Below are positions 28,294-36,629 of a stretch of DNA of 64,000 nt, one piece after another. The notes under the pieces were generated by a model. That model did no database searches and had not been told where the DNA came from. It saw only the letters and a program-made list of their open reading frames with translations. A program made the position numbers and the translations under genes. Within the stretch, counting starts at the first letter, position 1; every line of letters begins with the position of its first letter. The DNA comes from an uncultured Bacteroidales bacterium (GTDB taxonomy: Bacteria; Bacteroidota; Bacteroidia; Bacteroidales; UBA932): assembly GCA_934700615.1 (NCBI GenBank), contig CAKUXR010000017.1, forward strand, positions 9,917 through 73,916. Reading direction: 5' to 3'.

Positions 28294-29247
28294 ATGAAAT
28301 TCAGAACAATTCTATTAATTGCGTCAATTTCTTTTTTCATAGCACAGGCATGCGCGCCAAAGACATCGGAATGGACGGGATGGACAAACCCTCTTTTCGA
28401 AGGACAGTATGCCGACCCTGAGGGAATAATAATCGGTGATGAACTGTGGATATATCCCACAGCATCGCATCCTTTTGAGGAACAGCTCTATATGGATGCT
28501 TTCTCATCCAAAGACCTCAAGACCTGGACCAAGCACAGCAACATCATCACTGACAAAGAGATAAGCTGGCTTCACAAAGCCCTCTGGGCTCCTGCCATCG
28601 TGAATAAGGACGGAAAGTTCTACCTCTTCTTCGCCTGCAACGATGTTCATGAGGGAGAAACCGGAGGCATAGGCGTAGCCGTGTCCGACAAGCCGGAAGG
28701 CCCTTTCCGCGACCTCCTCGGCAAGCCACTTCTTAACGACATCGTCAATGGTGCACAGCCGATCGACCAGTTCGTCTATCAGGACCCTGCATCCGGAGAT
28801 TGGCTGATGTTCTACGGCGGATGGGGCCACTGCAATCTAGTCCGGCTCTCAGATGACTTCACATCCATTGTTCCTTTCAAAGACGGAACTCTTTTCCGCG
28901 AAGTCACACCTGAAGGTTATGTAGAGGGGCCGTTTATGATTCAGCGTGACGGCAAGTTCTACTTCATGTGGAGCGAAGGAAGCTGGCGCAAGGACAACTA
29001 CCGTGTCGCCTACTCCATTTCCGACACTCCTTACGGCCCATTTGAAAGAGTAGGCACTATTCTTAAAAGCGACACGGAACACGGAACAGGTGCCGGACAT
29101 CACAGCGTCGTGCGCCGTGGCAATGATTTCTACATTATCTACCATCGCCATCCGCTCGATTCCACCGACGGAGACAACCGCGTAGTCTGCATTGACCGTC
29201 TCGAATTTGATGAAAACGGCTTCATCATTCCGGTAAAGATGTCTTAA
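28294..29247 (+). CDS. Glycoside hydrolase family 43-like lipoprotein
   Basis: A 317-residue lipoprotein (lipobox AQAC) with a five-bladed beta-propeller. Candidate catalytic residues fit GH43: base Asp in QYADPEG, pKa-setting Asp in QPIDQFVYQD, and acid Glu in GYVEGPFMI. GH43 enzymes mostly release arabinose or xylose from plant glycans; some related lineages cleave galactan. The presence of GH127 and GH36 next door makes an arabinose- or galactose-containing substrate likely. An in-frame ATG at 28282 is possible but lies on the tail of the stem-loop. Confidence 0.82.
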   Translation: MKFRTILLIASISFFIAQACAPKTSEWTGWTNPLFEGQYADPEGIIIGDELWIYPTASHPFEEQLYMDAFSSKDLKTWTKHSNIITDKEISWLHKALWAPAIVNKDGKFYLFFACNDVHEGETGGIGVAVSDKPEGPFRDLLGKPLLNDIVNGAQPIDQFVYQDPASGDWLMFYGGWGHCNLVRLSDDFTSIVPFKDGTLFREVTPEGYVEGPFMIQRDGKFYFMWSEGSWRKDNYRVAYSISDTPYGPFERVGTILKSDTEHGTGAGHHSVVRRGNDFYIIYHRHPLDSTDGDNRVVCIDRLEFDENGFIIPVKMS

Positions 29248-29301
29248 GGAGGAAGAAGTTATTTCGTAACTTAGTTGTACAAAATTATAAGGTTCATAAA
29301 T

Positions 29302-31230
29302 ATGAAAAACAATCTTGGTGTTCAGGCATTTGTCCTGAGCGCGCTGCTGACGGTTTTCGCCTGCCCTATCTGCGCAGGAGGAAACATCAGCCACGCAAAG
29401 ACTGCGGAATTGAAGGTAAAGTCGGTGAAAATCAATGGATATGTAGGAGGAAGAATCGACGACTGCATACTGCATCGTGTCATGGGACAGGATGTAGATG
29501 AACTTGTGGAGCCTTTCCGTCACAGGAACGAGACATGGCGATGGCAAAGCGAGTTTTGGGGCAAATGGACCTTGGGAGCGCTTGAGACTTACCGCTACAC
29601 CGGTGACGCCAAACTTTATGAAAAGATAGCCGCTTCTGTCGGACATATAATAGAAACACAGAGCCCGGACGGCTACATCGGAAACTATGCGCCTGAATCT
29701 CAGCTGCGCGAATGGGACATTTGGGGACGGAAGTACACAATGCTGGGGCTGCTCGGATGGTACGAACTTTCAGGTGACAGCCAGGCCCTTGCTGCGGCAT
29801 CGGGTGTTGCAGACCACCTCATTTCACAGCTCAAGTCCAAGAATGCCAAGATTGTAAAATGCGGACTGTACCGTGGCATGGCAAGTTCTTCCGTGCTCGA
29901 ACCGATTATGAAACTGTACAACATAACCGGAAACAAACGCTATCTCGATTTCGCGACAGACATCGTCACACAGTGGGAGACCCAGAACGGCCCAAGACTG
30001 GTCAGCCGCTCCGATATACCTGTGGCTCTGCGCTTTCCGCATCCTCAGACAAAGTGGTTCTCCTACGAAAACGGAGCCAAGGCATACGAAATGATGTCCT
30101 GCTACGAAGGACTGCTAGAATACTATAAAGTGACCGGAAACGAGGCGTATTACGAGGCCGTACGAAAGAGCGTCTCACACATAATCGAAGAGGAAATCAA
30201 CATCGCCGGTTCAGGCAGCTCGATCGAGTGCTGGTACGGAGGAAAATCACTCCAGACAATTCCGACCTACCACACCATGGAGACCTGCGTCGGCTTCACC
30301 TGGATGCAGCTCTGCAGCAGACTCCTGAAATTCTGCGGAGACTCCCGCTACGCGGACCAAATCGAGAAGACATTCTACAACGCCATTCTCGGTTCGATGA
30401 AGTGCGACGGAAGCCAGATTGCCAAATACACCCCGCTTGAGGGCTGGAGAGTGGAAGGTGAAAAACAATGCCATATGAATATAAACTGCTGCAATGCCAA
30501 TGGTCCCCGCGCCTTCGCGATGATTCCGGCTCTCGCTTTTATCACAGAAGGAGATTGCCTGAAGATAAACCATTATGGTGATTCTGAGGCTGAGATTTCG
30601 CTGGACAAACGCAACTCTATGGGAATCAGTCTCCATGGAAATTATCCGGTTTCCGGAAACATCTCCATAGAACTCTCGCCGGCAAAGCCTGCAGAATTCA
30701 CTTTGGCGCTGAGGATTCCACAGTGGAGCAAAACAACGACGGCAAGTGTAATCAGCGGCACAGATACATTGAAAATAAGTCTTGACAATCTTTCCGCAGG
30801 CGAATATGCGAAAGTAGAACGCAAGTGGAAGAAGGGGGACCGCATTGAACTCTCGCTGGACCTTACGCCACATCTGTTCGAACAGAACGGGCATCAGGCG
30901 ATTGTTCGCGGCCCTATAGTCCTTGCAAGGGATTCACGCTTCGACGACGGTTTCGTGGATGAAAGTGTCGTAATCCAATCGTCAGAGGACGGCAGCGTCG
31001 CCCTGACCCCGGCAGAAGGCAACGATTTCGCATGGATGGCGTTTACAGCCCCGATGATTGCCGGAGCAGACCTTGAAGGCAACGGCAAGCCTCGCCAGAT
31101 CCACCTCTGCGACTTCGCCTCTGCAGGCAATACTTGGGACAAATCCACCCGCTACAAAGTCTGGCTTCCAAAAACCCTGAACGTAATGAAGGGCGAATAC
31201 AGGGCATACAATGATGCTCCTTCAGAGTAG
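29302..31230 (+). CDS. GH127-family beta-L-arabinofuranosidase-like enzyme
   Basis: A 642-residue secreted protein with a signal peptide. It belongs to the DUF1680/GH127 group: an (alpha/alpha) barrel, then beta-sandwich domains. The zinc-binding set known from HypBA1 is preserved in pattern: Glu327 and Cys329 in METC, and the Cys pair 396-397 in INCCNANG, the second of which is the expected nucleophile. GH127 enzymes release beta-L-arabinofuranose, for example from extensin or RG-II side chains; the related GH146 family is an alternative. It lies between GH43 and GH36 in the same operon. Confidence 0.85.
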   Translation: MKNNLGVQAFVLSALLTVFACPICAGGNISHAKTAELKVKSVKINGYVGGRIDDCILHRVMGQDVDELVEPFRHRNETWRWQSEFWGKWTLGALETYRYTGDAKLYEKIAASVGHIIETQSPDGYIGNYAPESQLREWDIWGRKYTMLGLLGWYELSGDSQALAAASGVADHLISQLKSKNAKIVKCGLYRGMASSSVLEPIMKLYNITGNKRYLDFATDIVTQWETQNGPRLVSRSDIPVALRFPHPQTKWFSYENGAKAYEMMSCYEGLLEYYKVTGNEAYYEAVRKSVSHIIEEEINIAGSGSSIECWYGGKSLQTIPTYHTMETCVGFTWMQLCSRLLKFCGDSRYADQIEKTFYNAILGSMKCDGSQIAKYTPLEGWRVEGEKQCHMNINCCNANGPRAFAMIPALAFITEGDCLKINHYGDSEAEISLDKRNSMGISLHGNYPVSGNISIELSPAKPAEFTLALRIPQWSKTTTASVISGTDTLKISLDNLSAGEYAKVERKWKKGDRIELSLDLTPHLFEQNGHQAIVRGPIVLARDSRFDDGFVDESVVIQSSEDGSVALTPAEGNDFAWMAFTAPMIAGADLEGNGKPRQIHLCDFASAGNTWDKSTRYKVWLPKTLNVMKGEYRAYNDAPSE

Positions 31231-31303
31231 TGTCATATTCGCCCGAGTTTCACACATCCTGCATTCCCACATTTGAAGCAATCACATTTTTTAAACAGTT
31301 CAT

Positions 31304-33127
31304 ATGTACAAACACATACTCGCAATCGCATTAGCCACTCTGTCTTTTTGCGTTTCATACGCCCAAAGCACTTGGACTGACAATCCATTTGCGTCCAAAG
31401 GAACAATTGTCGCCCCGGTGCTGAGCAGTTCGCTCGTAGATGAGATTGTGATTGTCTCCGAAAATCCCGGGGACTGGAAATTTACAGCATCGGTAGAAAA
31501 TGACGGAGGGAAAGAAATAATCAGCATCTCTATGGATGCAGCGTCCGAGACTACCCCGGCAAGATTCAATGTATATTTCACGTTCCCGCAGAAAGGAGTT
31601 TTCAATTTCTGGAGTCCGGACTTGAATTGCGGCACGCACCTGGACCCTTTCTGGGGCCATTCCAATGCCAGCAGTTCACTCGCCTACAGGATGCCCCTAT
31701 ATGAGTATTTCAATGACAACAATACGAATTGCCTGACAATCGCCTGTTCAGAAGTACTCCGCAAGGTAGATGCCGTACTCGGCGTCATGGAAGAAGGTTG
31801 CGCAATCTGCACAGAACTGAGATTCTTCAAAGAGAAAGAAGCTCCCGCAAAGCATTATGAGACTAAAATTCTGCTTGACAAACGACCTGTATTCTGGGCA
31901 GAAAGCATCCGTGACGCATCCGAGTGGATGAGCCGTGAGAATAGTTATGATGCTTTTCCGGTGAACGATTCCGCATTTGAGCCGCTGTACTCAAGCTGGT
32001 ACCAGTTCCATCAGGATGTGAGCGCAGAAGCTATTGAACAGGAGTGCCGTATTGCTGCAGATCTCGGAATGAAGACCGTAATTCTCGATGACGGTTGGCA
32101 GACAAGTGACGGAAACAGAGGTTATGCTTTTTGCGGAGACTGGAAACCTGCTCCCGAAAAATTCCCTGACATGGCAGCACACGTTTCAGCAGTCCATGAT
32201 CTCGAAATGAAATATCTTGTATGGTATAGCGTTCCATACATCGGATGGAACAGCGATGCCTACAAGAAGTTTGAGGGAAAGTTCCTCTACAATGACAGGA
32301 GCAGCCGTTGCGCTGTGCTTGACCCACGTTTCCCTGAGGTCAGGAAACATCTTGTGGAACTGTACACAAATGCATTGAAAGACTGGAATCTGGATGGATT
32401 CAAACTCGATTTCATCGACAGTTTCAGATTTCAGGGCGAGGATCCTGCCGTAAAAGAGAATTATGCCGGAAGGGACATCATGAACCTCAGCGAGGCCGTG
32501 AACGTGCTGATGAAAGAGGTTTCATCCGCTCTGAAAACCATCAAACCGGATATTCTCATTGAGTTCAGACAGCAGTACATAGGTCCGGCCATCAGACAGT
32601 ACGGAAACATGTTCCGAGCAGCAGACTGTCCGGGCAACGCCAAAGACAACAGAATGAGAATCGCCTCCCTCAGACTGACGAGCGGCTCGACTGCCGTGCA
32701 TTCAGACATGTTGGAATGGAATATTTCCGAAACTCCGGAAAATGTGGGAAGAGCGATAATCAATTCCATTTTCGGAGTCGTACAATACTCGACAATGCTA
32801 AGGAATATCCCTGAAGAACAACTTGACGTCATGAGAAAATGGATGAAATTCGCCTCCGAACATCGCGAGACCCTGCTCAAAAGCGAATTCCGTCCACACC
32901 ATCCTGAACTTGGCTATCCTGTCATTGAGGCAGAGAGCGATAAGGAACTCATAATAGCCGTATATCAGGACAATGCCGTCATTGATGTGCCCCGTCGCGG
33001 AAAAAGCGTCTATATCCTGAACGCATCCGGTTCTGACAGAATTGCCGTGAGATGCGGGAACAAGACAAAAACAGTAAAAGTCCCTTGCGGCGACTGGAGA
33101 GCATTGTCTCCGGTGGCCGCAAGATAG
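31304..33127 (+). CDS. GH36-type alpha-galactosidase-like enzyme
   Basis: A 607-residue secreted protein (signal peptide to YAQS). An N-terminal beta-sandwich precedes a TIM barrel with VILDDGWQTSDG (about residue 261), the nucleophile Asp369 in GFKLDFID, and the proposed acid Asp441 in RAADCPGNAKDNR. These fit GH36/GH27-type retaining alpha-galactosidases. The C-terminal beta domain ends near the stop. It is the last plus-strand gene of the operon and faces the GH78 gene with 13 bp between stops. Confidence 0.85.
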   Translation: MYKHILAIALATLSFCVSYAQSTWTDNPFASKGTIVAPVLSSSLVDEIVIVSENPGDWKFTASVENDGGKEIISISMDAASETTPARFNVYFTFPQKGVFNFWSPDLNCGTHLDPFWGHSNASSSLAYRMPLYEYFNDNNTNCLTIACSEVLRKVDAVLGVMEEGCAICTELRFFKEKEAPAKHYETKILLDKRPVFWAESIRDASEWMSRENSYDAFPVNDSAFEPLYSSWYQFHQDVSAEAIEQECRIAADLGMKTVILDDGWQTSDGNRGYAFCGDWKPAPEKFPDMAAHVSAVHDLEMKYLVWYSVPYIGWNSDAYKKFEGKFLYNDRSSRCAVLDPRFPEVRKHLVELYTNALKDWNLDGFKLDFIDSFRFQGEDPAVKENYAGRDIMNLSEAVNVLMKEVSSALKTIKPDILIEFRQQYIGPAIRQYGNMFRAADCPGNAKDNRMRIASLRLTSGSTAVHSDMLEWNISETPENVGRAIINSIFGVVQYSTMLRNIPEEQLDVMRKWMKFASEHRETLLKSEFRPHHPELGYPVIEAESDKELIIAVYQDNAVIDVPRRGKSVYILNASGSDRIAVRCGNKTKTVKVPCGDWRALSPVAAR

Positions 33128-33140
33128 GCAATAAACAATT

Positions 33141-34910
33141 TTATTTTCCGACAACTTCAACACCGTCCGGAACGGAGACTTCCGTGTGGATACTTCCGTC
33201 AGACTGTCTTTCGTGGTGTACTCTGATTGGGCCGTATGGCGTAGGGAACGAGCCTTCAGCCCAGTCGAGGTCACCAAGATGCGGAGTTATACGGACCTTT
33301 GCACAACCCGGTTCAAGGATTTCGATGCCCAGGACATGATGGCTAATCCATGCTGTCGGACCGGACGCCCAACCGTGACAAAGACTGTGACGGAAACCAA
33401 GGTAGCAATATGCGCCAAAATCGCCGTGAATATCCTTTTTTCCCTCAGGAACGAGTTCGTCAATGCCGGCCGCATTCGGAAGCCAGTCAAGGTTGAAATC
33501 TTCCCAGAATGTCGTTGCTCCAAGATCTATCATCGCTCCCCAATAGTTGCGGATGATGTCGAGCGCACCCTGCCAGTCACCTGCACGGGCCATAGCCTCA
33601 AGCATAATATATCCGTAGAAAGTCGAGAATCCATGACCTCCGTTGTAGGAAAGGATATCCTTGTCTGCTTTCTTAGCATTCGTAAGACCTGCGAGAGTCA
33701 TCAGCGCAGCAGCCTGCTTTGACCCCGGCGCATCAGGAGCGACATCGGACTTGAGGAATTCGGTGTAGAGTTTATTTGCAGGTTTAGTGAGGAGTTCCTC
33801 GGCTGCAGCACAGTCATTCTTGAGTTGCGGATCATTGAATATGGTTCCAAAATCCTGCCCGCACTGCATCGCCATAACCATCAAAGCCTGAATTCCTACA
33901 TCCTTTGCCTGCTTGTTCCCCTCAGTCGGCCAGTCAAGGAAACGTGGCCCGTTAAGGTTTTCACGTCCGTCAGAAGATATTTTGGAAATCAGCAAGCGCA
34001 ACAGCTCCGTGATGTATTCCCTGGACTCAAGCAGATTGTCCAGATTTCCGGTGTGGCGATACCAGTCATGGCAACAAAGCATCCACCATATCGAGTAAGT
34101 CGCAGAGAACCCGTTCATCCATTTTGGAAGAGGAGTTATGTCACGCATCCAGTCAAGTGTTTTGGGGACCACCTCATTGTTTCCGAAGACAGTCGCAATC
34201 GTCATGACCATCGGATAGGAATCGCCCATCCATACAAGCCTGTCGCGCTTTATACCCTCGATAAGGAAATTCTGCATACACAGATGCACCGTGTAGGCTC
34301 CCGTTTCCCAAATCCGGTTCAGGCGCTCATCGCTGCTGCGGAAAGAACCGACATATTCAATGTCACGCATTATTGAGATGGCCCTTGCCTCCTTAAGTTT
34401 CAATTCCCTGTCATTGTCAATGAGGTCAATGCGAACGAAACGGAATCCTGAATTTCCGATTTCCACCGTACCCATCATCGGAAGCAGAACTATCTGGTCA
34501 CGTATGGAGTGGTCGTTAGTCGCGCCGCCCTTGCCGCCGACTTCGGACATCGCCTCGCTTGCCGATTCTCCATAGCGGACACGTACTTGAACTGGATCCC
34601 CGATCGGCCCGGTGACGAGCTGAAGTCCTCCGTGCAGTTCCTTTCCGAAGTCGAGAAGGATTGCAGGATGCACTCCGTCACCAGATTTCATGATGCAGTA
34701 CGATTCCGGAGTGTCATTGTTGCAGTAGGCCTGTCCGTTACCAGGTTTCAGAAGAACATCAGAGAGACGAACACCGGCATCACTCTGCCACACGACACGT
34801 GAAGGTGAAATGTATGTCCTGGTACGAGTATCCCGTTCCTGAGCATTCAGGAGGCTTGTCGAGCAAAGCAGAAGGACTACAGAATTAAGGAAAGCAAGAA
34901 ATTTTGTCAT
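33141..34910 (-). CDS. GH78-like alpha-L-rhamnosidase
   Basis: A 589-residue secreted enzyme (signal peptide to LNAQ). The N-terminal third is a beta-sandwich (LLDFGKELHGGLQL). The (alpha/alpha)6 barrel follows, with the IEGIKRDRLVWMGD segment that holds the acid Asp/Glu cluster and the late ATTFWEDF segment with the proposed base Glu. A C-terminal beta domain begins near ITPHLGDL. GH78 removes terminal rhamnose. It has its own promoter region and opposes the operon, so it may be separately regulated. Confidence 0.86.
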   Translation of the reverse strand: MTKFLAFLNSVVLLLCSTSLLNAQERDTRTRTYISPSRVVWQSDAGVRLSDVLLKPGNGQAYCNNDTPESYCIMKSGDGVHPAILLDFGKELHGGLQLVTGPIGDPVQVRVRYGESASEAMSEVGGKGGATNDHSIRDQIVLLPMMGTVEIGNSGFRFVRIDLIDNDRELKLKEARAISIMRDIEYVGSFRSSDERLNRIWETGAYTVHLCMQNFLIEGIKRDRLVWMGDSYPMVMTIATVFGNNEVVPKTLDWMRDITPLPKWMNGFSATYSIWWMLCCHDWYRHTGNLDNLLESREYITELLRLLISKISSDGRENLNGPRFLDWPTEGNKQAKDVGIQALMVMAMQCGQDFGTIFNDPQLKNDCAAAEELLTKPANKLYTEFLKSDVAPDAPGSKQAAALMTLAGLTNAKKADKDILSYNGGHGFSTFYGYIMLEAMARAGDWQGALDIIRNYWGAMIDLGATTFWEDFNLDWLPNAAGIDELVPEGKKDIHGDFGAYCYLGFRHSLCHGWASGPTAWISHHVLGIEILEPGCAKVRITPHLGDLDWAEGSFPTPYGPIRVHHERQSDGSIHTEVSVPDGVEVVGK

Positions 34911-34948
34911 ATTGTTAAGAACTGATGATTCTCGTCATTTCATTCTGA

Positions 34949-34956
34949 CAAATATA
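34949..34956 (-). promoter_or_regulatory. Candidate -7 element of the GH78 gene
   Basis: Minus-strand TATATTTG fits TAnnTTTG and is 38 bp from the start codon. The -33 position reads CTGG, a weak match. Confidence 0.45.
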
Positions 34957-35122
34957 CAATATTTCCGTCGTTTTTCCAGCATCGGGAACCACTGTTTTGC
35001 TGACAAATCGCACCTCTCCGGCGGGACAAACCAACCGGCTTTGAAACATTTTTTCAATAAAACAATTTAGCATATCGGGAAATTCAGTTGTCTTACTTAT
35101 ATAAAACATTTTTATACACACT

Positions 35123-35488
35123 ATGAAACTGAATTTCATAACAGCTGCCGCAATGGCAGCGACACTGCTGGTGGCGGCGACAGGTTGCCAAAAGCAGAGC
35201 GAGTCGGAGATTCACGACACCGTCGTAATCCAGACAAAGCTGACATCCGGAACGCCGGCCACGAAAGTCACTGGCGGCGAAGACAACATCACGATTGCCG
35301 CAACATGTGACTGGTCGCTGGAAGGCGAAGACTGGTTCACCATCGAACCGGCATCAGGCACACAGGGTATCAGCGAATCCACAATCACCACACAGCCTAA
35401 TAATACAGGAGAAGACCGAATAGGCACAATCAAACTCAAAGCAGGCTCATACTCAAGTACTTACACATTTACGCAAGCCGGCAGATAA
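35123..35488 (+). CDS. Small BACON-domain lipoprotein
   Basis: A 121-residue lipoprotein (lipobox AATGC). Residues 50-120 fit a BACON beta-sandwich (ITIAATCDWSLEGEDWFTIEP, then the closing YTFTQAGR strand). BACON domains are thought to bind mucin or carbohydrate, or act as spacers. Its stop codon overlaps the FecR start by one base (TAATG), so the two are probably translationally coupled. In most such loci the gene before FecR is the sigma factor, so this lipoprotein occupies an unusual position and may take part in signalling. Confidence 0.75.
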   Translation: MKLNFITAAAMAATLLVAATGCQKQSESEIHDTVVIQTKLTSGTPATKVTGGEDNITIAATCDWSLEGEDWFTIEPASGTQGISESTITTQPNNTGEDRIGTIKLKAGSYSSTYTFTQAGR

Positions 35489-36627
35489 TGATGATTGAAG
35501 ACTACAGACGCATTTTCGATTTCTTCTTCAGCGGAGTGGAAGTTCCCGAAAAACTGAGACAACAGTTTTTCGGATGGCTCGAAATACATGGAAACGAGCC
35601 GGAAACCAAAGCCCTGCTCGAAGAATATTGGAATGAAGTTTCGTCAGCCGCACCCGAATTCAACCTCACGGAAGGACTGGAAAAACTGATGGCCAGACTC
35701 GGAACGGGAAAGGGAAGTTCCACAAACGGGAACGACGCCCCTGCCGAGGCCAATGTCAATGCCGGAGCGGAGAACACTCAGGTCAATGCCAAGGCAGGAA
35801 GCACAGATGTCAATGCCATCACGGGAATCCGCCGCGAAGTATCCGGCTCACCGGAAAAAGATGGAAGAAAACCGTTCCGCAGCAAGGCATTGAAATACTG
35901 CATTGCAGCAGCTGCCGCGGCAGCACTCTTCCTCACAGGCGCAGCAACATCCGAACTGGTGACGGGGAAAAGACAGGAAACGGTCTTGATGGCATCTTCG
36001 GAAAACATCAGTTCCTACACGCTCCCTGACGGGTCGAAAGTATGGCTGAACAAAAACAGCTGGCTCACCTACAACCAAAGGTTCGGAAAGCGGACCAGAC
36101 AGGTGGCGCTCAAAGGAGAAGGCTACTTCGAGGTAAACAGGGACGAACGGCGGCCATTCATCGTGAAAATGCAGAACGACATGGACATCAAGGTTTTGGG
36201 AACCACATTCAACGCATGCAATTACCCGTCCTTGAACAAGGCAGAAGTCATTCTGCGTTCAGGCTCAGTACAGGTCTCGGACAACGGACGCAACGAACAT
36301 GTCATCCTGAAACCGAATCAGAAATTCACCTGGAACGAAGGAACGGCCGAAATTTCATCCGTCAATGCAATGAACTGCTGCAGGTGGTTCGAGCACAGAC
36401 TTGTCTTCGACAACGTAAAACTCAAAGACATACTTGAAAACCTCTCCCACAAATACCAGACAGAGATTTCTCTCAATGTCGGGAATCTGGCGGACAAGCA
36501 TATGTCGATGACAATCAGGGATGAATCCGTCGAGGACATCCTTGACATCCTGACAACTCTGCTCCCTATAAGATGGAGATACCAGGGCGCGGAAATCATA
36601 ATTGAAAACAAAACCAAAAAACATTAA
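35488..36627 (+). CDS. FecR-family anti-sigma factor
   Basis: A 379-residue inner-membrane anti-sigma factor. Residues 1-65 form the cytoplasmic N-terminal part. A 60-residue Ala/Asn/Gly linker carries three Val-Asn-Ala units, each encoded by GTCAATGCC. The membrane helix is about residues 132-152. The periplasmic FecR domain (SYTLPDGSKVWLNKNSWLTY, VALKGEGYFEV, FIVKMQNDMDIKVLGTTFN) and a DUF4974-like end (LKDILENLSHKYQTEI) follow. It should bind the STN domain of the SusC directly downstream and restrain the ECF sigma at 45262. The second Met one codon on is an equally good start. Confidence 0.92.
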   Translation: MMIEDYRRIFDFFFSGVEVPEKLRQQFFGWLEIHGNEPETKALLEEYWNEVSSAAPEFNLTEGLEKLMARLGTGKGSSTNGNDAPAEANVNAGAENTQVNAKAGSTDVNAITGIRREVSGSPEKDGRKPFRSKALKYCIAAAAAAALFLTGAATSELVTGKRQETVLMASSENISSYTLPDGSKVWLNKNSWLTYNQRFGKRTRQVALKGEGYFEVNRDERRPFIVKMQNDMDIKVLGTTFNACNYPSLNKAEVILRSGSVQVSDNGRNEHVILKPNQKFTWNEGTAEISSVNAMNCCRWFEHRLVFDNVKLKDILENLSHKYQTEISLNVGNLADKHMSMTIRDESVEDILDILTTLLPIRWRYQGAEIIIENKTKKH

Positions 36628-36629
36628 TA

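Noticed and set aside
28849..29646. A 265-codon minus-strand open frame across the GH43-GH127 junction
   Set aside because: It is antisense to two enzymes with intact active-site motifs and has no recognisable signal or domain.
17649..34910. Conjugative or integrative element carrying the plant-glycan locus
   Set aside because: Low heptamer density hints at transfer, but there is no integrase, relaxase, insertion sequence or att-like repeat at the borders.
35755..35815. Val-Asn-Ala units in FecR as a protein-level repeat or binding motif
   Set aside because: The repeats share identical nucleotides (GTCAATGCC) and the same heptamer is enriched outside genes, so the DNA motif is the better explanation.
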